DNA of 64,000 bases. It comes from GCA-2731375 sp964507245. GTDB lineage: Bacteria > Pseudomonadota > Alphaproteobacteria > GCA-2731375. Of the stretch, positions 34,428 to 43,929 are shown piece by piece. Position 1 is the stretch's first letter, and each line of letters starts with the position of its first letter. The notes beneath the pieces are model-generated. The model saw only the letters and a list, made by a program, of their open reading frames with translations. It ran no database searches and was not told where the DNA came from. The DNA lies in the NCBI GenBank assembly GCA_964507245.1, contig CAZDQC010000003.1, positions 3,384 through 67,383 on the forward strand. Reading direction: 5' to 3'. Position numbers and translations under genes: made by a program.

Positions 34428-35603
34428 ATGGACCAACTGCAGGCCAACGGAATGAGCATAGCGGAAAGCCAGGATAGTGGTCAGCCCCAGTACAGCGGTA
34501 CGGGCAGGACAGGTATTTTACCCTGCCAGGCGATATCCGCGCTTTGGCGGGATGGCGAGATCACCGCGACCCAGCCTTTGACCGACGACCAAATCCAACC
34601 TTCCAGCTTAGATCTTCGGTTGGGCGAGGTCGCCTATCGCGTACGGGCATCATTTCTGCCAGGACCTGGCCAGAATATGGCGCAAAAAATCAACCAATAC
34701 ACAATGCACAGTGTGGATTTAACTAGGGGTGCTGTGCTGGAACGGGGCTGCGTTTATATCGTTCCCCTGTTGGAACGACTGTCTCTGTCTCAACGTCTCT
34801 CGGCCATTGCCAACCCGAAAAGCTCCACGGGACGGCTGGATGTATTTACCCGGCTGATCACGGATGGGGCCAGTGAGTTCGACCGCATCGACGCCGGCTA
34901 TCATGGCCCCTTGTATGCGGAGATTGCCCCGCGAACCTTCTCGATCCTGGCACGGACGGGTGCGCGGCTAAACCAAATGCGACTTCGCCGGGGTGAACAC
35001 CGGCTTACAGACACGGAATTGAGCCGCCTGCATCAACAATCCCCCTTGGTTCATAGCGACGAGGGTACCGAAAACATCTCAGAAGGTATTGCCCTGACTG
35101 TTGATTTGCAGGGTGCTGGAGGCACTGGGCTGATCGGTTACAACGCGCGACCCCACGCACCCCTGATCGATATGGAGAAAATTAACCACTACGATCCAGT
35201 GGATTTTTGGGAACCAATTTATGCTGGCACAGGGACCGAATCCGGCCTGGTACTAAACCCGGATGACTTTTATATCCTGGCTTCGCGGGAAGCCGTTTCG
35301 GTACCCCCGGACCATGCAGCCGAAATGGTGGCCTATGACACATTGGTGGGCGAATTCCGCGTGCATTACGCGGGTTTCTTTGATCCCGGTTTCGGCTGGG
35401 CTGAGGCGGGTGGAAAAGGCACCCGGGCGGTGCTGGAGGTCCGTAGCCACGACGTGCCGTTCCTTCTTGAGCACGGCCAGACAGTAGGCCGCCTAGTTTA
35501 TGAGCGTCTGACCGATTCACCCGACCGTATTTATGGAGAGGACATTGGCTCCAACTACCAGAAACAAACCCTGGCCCTGGCGAAGCAATTTCGCCGAGGT
35601 TAG
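34428..35603 (+). CDS. 2'-deoxycytidine 5'-triphosphate deaminase, duplicated-domain form
   Basis: Deaminates dCTP to dUTP for thymidylate synthesis. 391 aa, about twice the length of E. coli Dcd, consistent with the two-domain alphaproteobacterial form. LPCQAISAL and QPSSLDLRLGEVAYRV near residues 31-70 and ANPKSSTGRLDVFTRL near 125-140 match the trimeric dUTPase/Dcd fold, and a second barrel follows (FRVHYAGFFDPGFGW). The start is 34428 or 34452. Single-gene unit. Confidence 0.85.
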   Translation: MDQLQANGMSIAESQDSGQPQYSGTGRTGILPCQAISALWRDGEITATQPLTDDQIQPSSLDLRLGEVAYRVRASFLPGPGQNMAQKINQYTMHSVDLTRGAVLERGCVYIVPLLERLSLSQRLSAIANPKSSTGRLDVFTRLITDGASEFDRIDAGYHGPLYAEIAPRTFSILARTGARLNQMRLRRGEHRLTDTELSRLHQQSPLVHSDEGTENISEGIALTVDLQGAGGTGLIGYNARPHAPLIDMEKINHYDPVDFWEPIYAGTGTESGLVLNPDDFYILASREAVSVPPDHAAEMVAYDTLVGEFRVHYAGFFDPGFGWAEAGGKGTRAVLEVRSHDVPFLLEHGQTVGRLVYERLTDSPDRIYGEDIGSNYQKQTLALAKQFRRG

Positions 35604-35630
35604 GCACCGCCAGCAAAGAATACCGCAGGC

Positions 35631-36011
35631 TCATCTTTCCCAGGCGTAATCCAACTCGTATCCAACCGAGACGGCATCGGCATAAACGTCGGGCTTTTGA
35701 ACCGACAGGTGGACGCCAGTAATAGTGGTTTCATTTTCGAACACGGACAATAGTTCGCGGGCGAGGCTTTCCAGCAGGTTGAAGTGACGTGACTGGGCTA
35801 GTTCGATGATGCGACTGCGTATTTCATCATAATTCAGGACTTTATCGACGTCTTCCAGCGGGTCGGGCATGTCGGGATGGAGCTCAATCACTAGATCTAT
35901 TAGCAGTTGCTGCGGGCCTTCCCGTTCATGGGGTAGCACTCCCAAATACACCGGAAAGGAAAGCTGATGTATTTTGATCCGGTGCCCCGTTAATCGTCCA
36001 ATGGATGCCAT
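35631..36011 (-). CDS. folB: dihydroneopterin aldolase
   Basis: Forms 6-hydroxymethyl-dihydropterin in folate synthesis, 126 aa. PVYLGVLPHEREGPQQL (about 20-36) holds the substrate-contacting Glu; the C-terminal QKPDVYADAVSVG holds the catalytic Lys. It starts four bases downstream of an SDR resembling pteridine reductases, supporting a pterin role for both. Confidence 0.92.
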   Translation of the reverse strand: MASIGRLTGHRIKIHQLSFPVYLGVLPHEREGPQQLLIDLVIELHPDMPDPLEDVDKVLNYDEIRSRIIELAQSRHFNLLESLARELLSVFENETTITGVHLSVQKPDVYADAVSVGYELDYAWER

Positions 36012-36014
36012 GGA

Positions 36015-36788
36015 TCATTCCTCCACCAAGAAAGAGACATCTCGCGGCATGCCTTCCAAGAATTGACCGCCATCGATGGTGATGACTTCGCCGGTCATCG
36101 CGGGGACGGATAATATGAATCGTAATGCCGCTACTAGCTGATCCAACGTAGCGCCCTTGCCCATGGGGTTCATGCCGTGGGCGGTCTGGAAGCGTTCTTG
36201 GGTCTGGTTCTTGCTGGGCAGGGTGATGCCCGGTGCGATGCCGCATACCCTGACATGAGGCGCCAGTTCCATGGCAAGAATTTTGGTTGCGCCCAACAGA
36301 CCATACTTGGCGACGGTGTATGAAAAAAAGTCGGAATTTAGGGCGAACATTTTATTGTCCAGCAGGTTAACAACCACACCCGCTTGACCGTCCATCTGGT
36401 ATTTGGCGAAGTCACGAGCCAGAAAAACCGGCGCGCGCAAATTGACCGCGTGATGATCCTCCCAACTTTGCAAGCTCATGTTCAAGGCATCGTCGATTTT
36501 GAATAACGAGGCATTGTTGACCAACAGTCTTAGTGGAGGGGCATCCTTCGCCGCGCTAGCGATCATGCCGTCGACTACATCTTGATCCCGTAGGTCACCT
36601 GGCACGAGATGACCTCGGCCCCCTTTGTCCTGAATTTCCTCCAACAATGTTGCGGCTTCGTAATGAGAGTTGTGATAATTGATTGCGACGTGCCAGCCAT
36701 CGGCTGCCAGAGCCCGGGCCATGGCCGCGCCCACGCGGATCGCGGCACCAGTGATCAAGGCAGTTTGCTGTGGCGTTGTTTCCGTCAT
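36015..36788 (-). CDS. SDR-family oxidoreductase, pteridine reductase/FolM-like
   Basis: 257 aa. The cofactor motif TGAAIRVG (13-20) has the Arg after TGAA seen in PTR1/FolM-type reductases; NNAS replaces NNAG, also as in that group. The active site YTVAK (near 159) is intact and the C-terminus has GEVITIDGGQF. Proposed role: dihydrobiopterin or dihydrofolate reduction; inferred from motif and from adjacency to folB. Confidence 0.8.
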   Translation of the reverse strand: MTETTPQQTALITGAAIRVGAAMARALAADGWHVAINYHNSHYEAATLLEEIQDKGGRGHLVPGDLRDQDVVDGMIASAAKDAPPLRLLVNNASLFKIDDALNMSLQSWEDHHAVNLRAPVFLARDFAKYQMDGQAGVVVNLLDNKMFALNSDFFSYTVAKYGLLGATKILAMELAPHVRVCGIAPGITLPSKNQTQERFQTAHGMNPMGKGATLDQLVAALRFILSVPAMTGEVITIDGGQFLEGMPRDVSFLVEE

Positions 36789-36814
36789 GGCCCGTTATTG
36801 CCTCAGGTGATCCG

Positions 36815-37957
36815 TCAAGGCAACAATTCTGCCAACACGGCGTTTAGCACTAATCGACCATCGCGGCTGGCGGTTAGGTATGAATCCCGCCAGAGCAACA
36901 GTCCGCCATCAAGCAACTGTTCTAGATTGGCCCCTGCCAGCCAATCCGCCAAGGGCGCACCCACTTCTTCCTTGAATGCGGCGCCATTGACTCCTTCATC
37001 TAGCCGCAAGCCCATCATCACCATTTCGGCGGCCCGTTCGTTGGCCGAAAGAACCACACGGCTCTCCCGACGTCCTCCCCGCAGCCAGTTTTCCGGCGAG
37101 GTGCGCTGGCTGATCGCAATGCGCTGCCCGTCCAGCCACAACCGGCCATGGGCGCCTGGACCCAATCCCAGATAATCGCCATATCTCCAATAGGTCAGGT
37201 TATGGCGGCATTCCTGGCCAGGCATCGCATGGTTCGATATTTCATAGGCAGGAAGGCCCGCATTGACACATAGCTCCTGGGTCGCTTCATACAGATCGGC
37301 GGCCAGATCGGTATTGGCCGCCCGTACAATGCCCTCGAAGGCTGTGCCTTTTTCGATGGTTAATTGGTACAAGGATAAATGTTTGGGCTTCATCTCAAGT
37401 GCCTGTTGTAGCTCTGACCGCCACAACGCCAAATCCTGACCTGGACGGGCATAAATCAGGTCAAAATTGCAGCGATCGAAGGTACGCCATGCCAGTTCAA
37501 GAGCGACCCTTGCCTCCTGAGCATCGTGATTGCGCCCAAGGCGCCTTAAATCCCCATCATTCAAGGCCTGGACGCCCAGGGACAATCGATTTACACCGGC
37601 AGCCGCATAGCCTTTGAATCCATCTGCCTCGGCAGAAGTGGGGTTAGCCTCTAAGTTGATTTCAATATCGGTATCTATTGTCCAATGAGCCGCAATCCGG
37701 TCCAATAGAGCGCCGACGGTCACCGGCGGCATTAGAGATGGTGTGCCGCCGCCTAAAAAGATACTAGTAACTTTACGAGGCCCCAATTGGCTAGCGGCGC
37801 GGTCAATCTCCATCAGAAACGCCTGGCGCCAAGCCTCTTGATCCACGTCATCGCGCACATGAGAATTGAAATCGCAGTAGGGGCATTTGGCCAGACAGAA
37901 CGGCCAGTGCAAATAGACGGCAATATTAGTCGACCGATTATCCTTGGAAACAGCCAT
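36815..37957 (-). CDS. hemW: radical SAM heme chaperone HemW
   Basis: 380 aa, often annotated as a coproporphyrinogen oxidase-like protein; known members insert heme. The radical-SAM CxxxCxxC is Cys21-LAK-Cys25-PY-Cys28, followed by FLGGGTPSLM near residue 67. The C-terminal HemN domain has GPGAHGRL. It overlaps rdgB by 20 bases, in the rph-rdgB-hemW order usual in alphaproteobacteria. Confidence 0.93.
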   Translation of the reverse strand: MAVSKDNRSTNIAVYLHWPFCLAKCPYCDFNSHVRDDVDQEAWRQAFLMEIDRAASQLGPRKVTSIFLGGGTPSLMPPVTVGALLDRIAAHWTIDTDIEINLEANPTSAEADGFKGYAAAGVNRLSLGVQALNDGDLRRLGRNHDAQEARVALELAWRTFDRCNFDLIYARPGQDLALWRSELQQALEMKPKHLSLYQLTIEKGTAFEGIVRAANTDLAADLYEATQELCVNAGLPAYEISNHAMPGQECRHNLTYWRYGDYLGLGPGAHGRLWLDGQRIAISQRTSPENWLRGGRRESRVVLSANERAAEMVMMGLRLDEGVNGAAFKEEVGAPLADWLAGANLEQLLDGGLLLWRDSYLTASRDGRLVLNAVLAELLP

Positions 37958-38552
37958 TTACCAGCTTCTGAAAAGCAGCTGCTCGGTGGGATATACGCTG
38001 CTTTTCATCATAAGGGATTTCGCCAAATGTTTTATCGTAACCGTCTGGCATGAACATAGGATCGTATCCGAACCCGCCGCTACCTCGAGGCGGCCAGATC
38101 ATGTTGCCGTAAATCCGACCTTCAAAACTTTCCGAATGGCCGTCAGGCCAGGCAATCACCAAGGCAGACACAAAATGGGCGCGCCGGTTCGGGTTCTTGC
38201 CTAGCTTTCCGTTGACCGTGGTCATTGCAAGACTAAAATCCCGGTCCGGGCCTGCCCAACGGGCCGAAAAAATACCGGGCTCTCCGCATAATGCCTCTAC
38301 GGAAAGGCCGCTATCGTCGGCGAGACTTGGTAGGCCGCAACCTGCCACAGCAGCTTCTGCCTTTATAACAGCGTTAGCGATAAAAGTTCTTCCCGTTTCC
38401 TCGGGTTCCGGCAAATTCAAGTCCCTTATTGAGATGATGTCTACGGGGTAGGGCGTCAGAAGATCAGCGATCTCCGCTATCTTGCCTTTGTTATGGGACG
38501 CGATGACTAGGCGCGGTTCGGTGAATAGCCGCGGCAACTGTTTAGGTCCCAA
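37938..38552 (-). CDS. rdgB: RdgB/HAM1 non-canonical purine NTP pyrophosphatase
   Basis: Removes dITP, XTP and similar nucleotides from the pool, 204 aa. ASHNKGK at 18-24 is the substrate-binding signature; LADDSGLSVEAL and GGFGYDPMFMP are both present. It overlaps rph by 11 bases and hemW by 20. Confidence 0.95.
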   Translation of the reverse strand: MGPKQLPRLFTEPRLVIASHNKGKIAEIADLLTPYPVDIISIRDLNLPEPEETGRTFIANAVIKAEAAVAGCGLPSLADDSGLSVEALCGEPGIFSARWAGPDRDFSLAMTTVNGKLGKNPNRRAHFVSALVIAWPDGHSESFEGRIYGNMIWPPRGSGGFGYDPMFMPDGYDKTFGEIPYDEKQRISHRAAAFQKLVNGCFQG

Positions 38553-39258
38553 TTGCTTGTTTTTGCAATTCCGTTAGTTGGCTAATGCCCCGTTCTGCCA
38601 GTTCCAAAAGCCGATCGAATTGTTTCCGAGAAAACGGATCTTGCTCCGCTGTGCCTTGGATCTCCACTATGCCGCCGTTCCCGGTAAGAACGAAGTTGGC
38701 GTCTGCTTGAGCGTTTGAGTCTTCGGCGTAATCTAAATCCAGAACTGCCTCACCCTCATAAAGACCACAACTTATAGCGGCCACATGGTCTGTCAGGGGC
38801 ATTGTCTCCAGAATACCCTCCTTCAACATTCCGGCAAGAGCCATGTGCAAGGCTATCCAGGCCCCGGTGATAGAGGCCGTTCGGGTACCTCCGTCTGCTT
38901 GGATAACATCGCAGTCTAAGCGGATTTGCCTTTCTCCCATGGCTTTCAAACTCGTAACCGCACGTAGGGAACGGCCAATCAGGCGTTGAATTTCCTGGGT
39001 TCGTCCCGATTGCTTACCCCGGGTGGCCTCGCGACCGGTTCGGGTGTGGGTAGAGCGGGGCAGCATGCCGTATTCCGCCGTCACCCAGCCCTGGCCACTG
39101 TTGCGCAGGAATGGTGGCACTTGGTCATCCAATGAGGCAGTGCAAATTACATGGGTGTTGCCAAATTGAACCAGGCAAGAGCCCTCGGCATACCTGGCAA
39201 AGTCCGGCTCTAGACTAACATTTCGTAGCTGATCAGCGGCGCGACCCGATGGGCGCAT
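38542..39258 (-). CDS. rph: ribonuclease PH
   Basis: 3'-5' phosphorolytic exoribonuclease that trims tRNA 3' ends, 238 aa. RPSGRAADQLR start, WVTAEYGMLPRSTHTR phosphate-binding region, and DCDVIQADGGTRTASI near 115-130. ATG at 39258 chosen: AGGGGAG lies eight bases upstream; an in-frame GTG at 39279 would put that site inside the gene. It diverges from hrcA across about 125 bases. Confidence 0.95.
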   Translation of the reverse strand: MRPSGRAADQLRNVSLEPDFARYAEGSCLVQFGNTHVICTASLDDQVPPFLRNSGQGWVTAEYGMLPRSTHTRTGREATRGKQSGRTQEIQRLIGRSLRAVTSLKAMGERQIRLDCDVIQADGGTRTASITGAWIALHMALAGMLKEGILETMPLTDHVAAISCGLYEGEAVLDLDYAEDSNAQADANFVLTGNGGIVEIQGTAEQDPFSRKQFDRLLELAERGISQLTELQKQAIGT

Positions 39259-39383
39259 TTCATAAACTCCCCTAGACACATCTTTCCAACATTATTGTTT
39301 GGTCGCCTTGTCTAAACCCCCAGAGGTCTAGCGTCCAGGGCCACGTTGACGCGGTCGAAGGGCATTACTACATTGCATTGGCA

Positions 39384-40445
39384 ATGGCCATCGGACTCAA
39401 AAATACACCTACCCTCGGCGATTTGGACCAACGCAATCGGGAAATTTTCCGGCAAGTGGTTGAATCCTTTCTAGAGACCGGCACACCCGTCGGCTCGCGG
39501 ACTTTATCACGGCGCCTGAACCGCAGTTTGTCGCCGGCCTCGGTGCGCAATATCATGGCTGATTTAGAAGAGGCTGGCTTGTTGCATGCTCCACATATAT
39601 CCGCCGGCCGTATGCCAACGGATCGCGGTTTGCGGCTGTTCATTGACGGTCTATTGGAGTTGGGTGATCTTGGTGAAGACGAACGAACTGAGATCGAAGC
39701 ACATTGCGCAGCTGCCGGACGCAGCTTCGAGGACATGCTCATCCAGGCCTCCGAGATGTTATCTGGCCTGTCTGGCTGGGCCGGTCTGGTCATGGCTCCA
39801 AAGCTGGAGGCGCCCCTGAAGCACCTTGAGTTTGTGCCCTTAGGCGATGGCCGTGCCCTGGTCGTGATTGTCGGCGAGTCTGGCTCCGTGGAAAACCGGA
39901 TAATTGAGGTGCCAGCGGGGTTGCCACCCTCAACCCTGATTGAAGCCGCTAATTACCTCAACGCCCGGTTGCGAGGGGCGACGCTGGGCGAAGCGCGACG
40001 CGACATTCTCTCGGAAATTGAAGCACAGCGGGCTGAATTGGACGAGGTTACAGCACGTGTGGTGGAAAGTGGTCTAGCGATTTGGGGGGGAGATGACCAA
40101 CAGCAAACTCTGATCGTGCGCGGTCGGGCCAATCTGCTGGAAGATATTTCGGCGGCGGAGGACCTTGAGCGTGTGCGCCAACTATTCGCCGATCTTGAGA
40201 GCAAGAAGTCACTGATCGATGTGCTGGATTTAGCCAATGAGGGGCCAGGAGTAAGGGTATTCGTCGGCTCGGAAAGTCAGCTGTTTTCGTTGAGTGGATC
40301 GTCCATGATTGTGGCCCCATACACTAATTCCAACCAGGAAATCATTGGTGCCATCGGCGTGGTCGGCCCTACCCATTTGAACTATGCACGCATCGTGCCG
40401 ATGGTGGATTATACGGCGCGGGTGATTGGCCGTCTGATAAGTTGA
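39384..40445 (+). CDS. hrcA: heat-inducible transcriptional repressor HrcA
   Basis: Represses heat-shock operons through CIRCE elements, 353 aa. The N-terminal winged helix (GSRTLSRRLNRSLSPASVRNIMADLEEAG) and the C-terminal GAF-like domain (VGPTHLNYARIVPMVDYTA) are typical. ATG at 39384; an in-frame TTG lies six bases upstream. No CIRCE repeat (TTAGCACTC-N9-GAGTGCTAA) was found in front of hrcA or grpE. Confidence 0.93.
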   Translation: MAIGLKNTPTLGDLDQRNREIFRQVVESFLETGTPVGSRTLSRRLNRSLSPASVRNIMADLEEAGLLHAPHISAGRMPTDRGLRLFIDGLLELGDLGEDERTEIEAHCAAAGRSFEDMLIQASEMLSGLSGWAGLVMAPKLEAPLKHLEFVPLGDGRALVVIVGESGSVENRIIEVPAGLPPSTLIEAANYLNARLRGATLGEARRDILSEIEAQRAELDEVTARVVESGLAIWGGDDQQQTLIVRGRANLLEDISAAEDLERVRQLFADLESKKSLIDVLDLANEGPGVRVFVGSESQLFSLSGSSMIVAPYTNSNQEIIGAIGVVGPTHLNYARIVPMVDYTARVIGRLIS

Positions 40446-40535
40446 CTTGATCTGCGAATGGGTTAAATACGCCGCCCGGAGCTCCTATATATCGATTAAA
40501 TTATTTTGCGTGCTGTGGCCGCGACAGAGGACGAG

Positions 40536-41249
40536 ATGAACGAAGCGGAAAACATTGAAGATCCTGACAATCCAGAAGCGAAAGCGGCCGAGGACGCAGC
40601 GGCTGCGATGGAACAGGCAGAAGAATCCATTGACCCGGCCGCCGCCAAGGCGGAGGCAGATGAAGCGGCGGAAGATATAGGCGAGGGTGACCTTGAGGCG
40701 GAGGATCAGGCTGACGAGCCGGACGAATTGGAAGCGGCCTATGCGGAAGTTGCCGACTTGAAGGATAAGTTACTGCGCGCTATGGCGGAGACCGAGAATA
40801 TCCGCCGCCGCAGCGAACGGGAAAAGGCTGATAGCCGGAAATATGCCGTCACCAATTTCGCCCGGGACATGCTTGCCGTTGCCGATAACCTGCAACGGGC
40901 ACTAGCTGCTGTGACGGATGACGCGCGCGACAGTAATCCGGAGTTAGCGCAACTTTTGGAAGGTGTGGATATAACCCGGAAGGAATTACAGGGTCATTTT
41001 AGCAAGCACGGTATTAAGGAAATCGATCCCATGGGTGAAAAGTTGGATCCTAATCTGCATCAGGCGGTAGTACAGTTAGATGATCCGGAAGCTACCCAAG
41101 GCACTATAATCCAGGTGATGCAGCCGGGGTACGTCATTCACGACCGTTTGTTGCGGGCCGCCATGGTGGGCGTTGCCAAGGGCGCCCCGGCGTCCAATGG
41201 TGAGGCGCCCGTAGCGGAGGTTGAGAAGGCTCAGGAGGAGGAGGCCTAG
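40536..41249 (+). CDS. grpE: nucleotide exchange factor GrpE
   Basis: Releases ADP from DnaK, 237 aa. The first ~65 residues are Ala/Glu/Asp-rich and disordered; then the coiled coil (LKDKLLRAMAETENIRRRS) and the beta-wing domain with GVDITRKEL and PNLHQAV. ATG at 40536 with GAGG five bases upstream. hrcA precedes it by 90 bases; dnaK does not follow. Confidence 0.95.
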   Translation: MNEAENIEDPDNPEAKAAEDAAAAMEQAEESIDPAAAKAEADEAAEDIGEGDLEAEDQADEPDELEAAYAEVADLKDKLLRAMAETENIRRRSEREKADSRKYAVTNFARDMLAVADNLQRALAAVTDDARDSNPELAQLLEGVDITRKELQGHFSKHGIKEIDPMGEKLDPNLHQAVVQLDDPEATQGTIIQVMQPGYVIHDRLLRAAMVGVAKGAPASNGEAPVAEVEKAQEEEA

Positions 41250-41332
41250 TCCTAGGTTTGGCTCGCCCAATTTAGTTAAATTTTTGAGCTCTCGAATGTG
41301 CAATCAGATCCGGAAATAATCACCTAGATGAG

Positions 41333-41362
41333 CCGTCATGCCCACGTACATTTACGTGACGG
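41333..41362. repeat. hairpin-forming inverted repeat after grpE
   Basis: CACGT (41343-41347) and ACGTG (41354-41358) form a hairpin with a 6-base loop; an alternative longer fold pairs CCGTC (41333) with GACGG (41358-41362). No T-run follows, so the role is unclear. The rest of 41250-41447 holds nothing identifiable. Confidence 0.4.
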
Positions 41363-41447
41363 AATATTGCCAGTACCTCTGCGCAGTGCAGAACAACGTT
41401 AATGGGGCGAAATTTGGCAGCGCCGAATTCGAGTTTATGATACCTGG

Positions 41448-42692
41448 ATGAGCGCCTCTCTCCCTTTGATCACCACAAAGCAGGCTCGGCGCACTTTCAT
41501 GGTCCGGCAAGGGTTGTGCCATCCACTAGATAAATGCCAGGACAAGGATGCTCTGCACAGCCTGATACACCAATTGGGCTTTGTTCAGGTGGACAGCATC
41601 CGCACAGTGGAACGGGCCCACCACATGGTTCTGTTTGCCCGTAATCATACCTACCGTCCGGATCATCTGCGTCAGTTGCTGGAGGACGATCGGCGCCTGT
41701 TTGAACATTGGACCCATGATGCATCCATTATTCCGGCAGAATTCTATCCTCATTGGCAGGGTCGGTTTGCGCGAGCAGAGGCACAACTACGAGAGCGCTG
41801 GCGCAAAGTTCGTCCCAAGGGCCGGTTCAAGGGTGAGACTATCGCCTTTGAGGACGTATTAGATCAGGTAAGGGTGCATGTGTCCCAAAACGGCCCCACC
41901 TTGTCCCGGGACCTGAAAATGTGGTGCGGATCCCAAAAGGCGAAAAAGAATGGATGGTGGGAATGGCATCCAGCGAAAACGGCCCTAGAATTTTTGTGGC
42001 GCACTGGTGAACTTTCAATCTGCCATCGAAATGGTTTTCAGAAAGCCTATGATCTGTCCCACAGGATTATTCCGGACAAAGCAAGGAATGCCGTGGCGCA
42101 GTCAGGCGAGAGCTTTATTGATTGGGCATGCAGCAATGCTCTGGATCGCCTTGGGTTTGCAACTTCAGGAGAATTAGCGGCCTATTGGTCATCGGTCGAT
42201 GCGGCCGAAGCCAGGGCCTGGTGCGCCCGTTGCCTTGGCAACAAGATTATCAAGGTTTTGGTGGAAGATGCTAGTGGAGGGCCTCCTAGGCTGGCATTTG
42301 CCCGGCCAGCGCTTTTAGACCGGTTATCCGATATTCCCGATCCACCGAATCGATTGAGAGTTCTGAGCCCGTTCGATCCCTTAACCCGTGACCGCAGGCG
42401 TCTGAAACGCCTGTTTGATTTTGAATATCGAATCGAGATCTTTGTCCCCGAAGCCAAACGCAAATTTGGTTATTATATATTTCCCTTGTTAGAGAGGGAC
42501 CGCCTGATCGGTCGTATCGATATGAAGGCACGGCGTGACGATGATGTCCTGTGCGTTACGAGCTTATGGTTAGAGTCCAAGTTCAAATTCACTAAAATCC
42601 GCCGGGCACGGTTGGCGGCCGAACTCAACCGTCAGGCCAAATTCATTGGCATGGGTCGCGTGGTGTGGGAACCTGGATTTTTAAAAACCTAG
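41448..42692 (+). CDS. YcaQ-like winged-helix protein, possible crosslink-repair glycosylase
   Basis: 414 aa of the HTH_42/DUF1006 family. YcaQ of E. coli is a DNA glycosylase that unhooks interstrand crosslinks; its catalytic QxD motif corresponds to Gln47-Val-Asp49 here (FVQVDSIRTVERAHH). LFEHWTHDASIIP and a C-terminal SPFDPLTRDRRRLKRLFDF are family segments. Single gene, 16 bases before an IPNS-family gene on the same strand. Activity is inferred from family only. Confidence 0.85.
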   Translation: MSASLPLITTKQARRTFMVRQGLCHPLDKCQDKDALHSLIHQLGFVQVDSIRTVERAHHMVLFARNHTYRPDHLRQLLEDDRRLFEHWTHDASIIPAEFYPHWQGRFARAEAQLRERWRKVRPKGRFKGETIAFEDVLDQVRVHVSQNGPTLSRDLKMWCGSQKAKKNGWWEWHPAKTALEFLWRTGELSICHRNGFQKAYDLSHRIIPDKARNAVAQSGESFIDWACSNALDRLGFATSGELAAYWSSVDAAEARAWCARCLGNKIIKVLVEDASGGPPRLAFARPALLDRLSDIPDPPNRLRVLSPFDPLTRDRRRLKRLFDFEYRIEIFVPEAKRKFGYYIFPLLERDRLIGRIDMKARRDDDVLCVTSLWLESKFKFTKIRRARLAAELNRQAKFIGMGRVVWEPGFLKT

Positions 42693-42708
42693 CCGGTAAA
42701 GAGCCGCT

Positions 42709-43692
42709 ATGAAACAAAAGTCTGATATTCCGCTTATCGACCTTACGCCACTCAGGACAAACAAAGGCCTGCAAGAGATTGGCGCAAAAATAAAGACAGC
42801 CTGCCTAGGTTCGGGATTTTTCATGGTCAGCAATCACGGGATCGATGAGGATCTGCTAGCCGCGGTGTTCCACGCCAATCGGTGCTTTCATGATCTCCCC
42901 CTGGCGGACAAAAACGCCTTAAAGTTAAACCATTGGCATCGAGGATATCAGGGTTTCGCCACCTCGACCCTTGTGTCTTCCGCTCGTTTTGCACCGGCTA
43001 CTACCGCCAATCAATTGGCCTCGTTTTTCATCCGGCAAGAAGTTTCGCCCGAAGATCCCAAATATCTGACTGGCGCCCTGAAAGGTCCCAATCAATGGCC
43101 GGATGATCCCAAATTCCGTGAAGTGGTGAGCCAATACGATAGCGACGTGCGGGCCCTTGGCCATCGCCTATTGCCCGCTTTCGCCTTGGCGGTAGAAGAA
43201 TCAGCCAGTTTTTTTCAACCTTATTTCGACAATGCTACCACGGCCTTGCGCCTAATCCACTATCCGTCAGTGGAATTTTTGCAATCTGGCAACACTCTTG
43301 GTATCCAGCCCCATACTGACTACGGCTTTATCACCATACTCGCCCAGGATGCGATTTGTGGTCTAGAAATTCGATTACCTGATGGCGGTTGGATGCCCGT
43401 TCCTTATGTGCCGGGCGCTCTGATCATCAATATTGGCGACGCCCTGGCTAGGTGGACCAATGACGTTTTCAACTCCACACCTCACCGAGTTATCAGTCCC
43501 CGTTCTGGGATCGGCCGGTATTCCGTGGCCATGTTCTTTGACCCAAACATGGATGCCAGCATCCGATGCCTGAGAAAATTCATAGACACTGATCACTCGG
43601 CACAATACCCAGCCATCCAATATGGCAGTTATATTGAAGAACGCTTAAACAAAAACTACCCGAACCGTGCCGCCGGGCAGATGCCATCTTGA
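42709..43692 (+). CDS. isopenicillin N synthase family 2-oxoglutarate dioxygenase
   Basis: Fe(II)-dependent oxygenase, 327 aa. Fe ligands His202-x-Asp204 (PHTDYG) and His259 (TPHRV), 2-oxoglutarate-binding Arg270-x-Ser272 (GRYSV). N-terminal GSGFFMVSNHGI is the DIOX_N domain. Substrate unknown; this broad family also covers plant-like and bacterial oxygenases unrelated to beta-lactams. It probably shares a transcript with the YcaQ-like gene. Confidence 0.88.
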   Translation: MKQKSDIPLIDLTPLRTNKGLQEIGAKIKTACLGSGFFMVSNHGIDEDLLAAVFHANRCFHDLPLADKNALKLNHWHRGYQGFATSTLVSSARFAPATTANQLASFFIRQEVSPEDPKYLTGALKGPNQWPDDPKFREVVSQYDSDVRALGHRLLPAFALAVEESASFFQPYFDNATTALRLIHYPSVEFLQSGNTLGIQPHTDYGFITILAQDAICGLEIRLPDGGWMPVPYVPGALIINIGDALARWTNDVFNSTPHRVISPRSGIGRYSVAMFFDPNMDASIRCLRKFIDTDHSAQYPAIQYGSYIEERLNKNYPNRAAGQMPS

Positions 43693-43929
43693 TTATTTGA
43701 TGTTAATCATCTCGTAAACTAGGTAGCCCTCGCGCAACACAGCTGAAAATGTACTCATCATCCAATCTACTCTCAAGACAACGCATGTAACTCACGAGAT
43801 AGGCTACCCAAATGTCTGCTAACGGGTCTTCATTGAAATAGTAGCTGGGGACCCTTTGCGTTCGTTTTTTGATGTTGTTCTGTTGACAATATTGACTTCC
43901 GTTATCCGCGGATCGACGCGACGCCAGAC

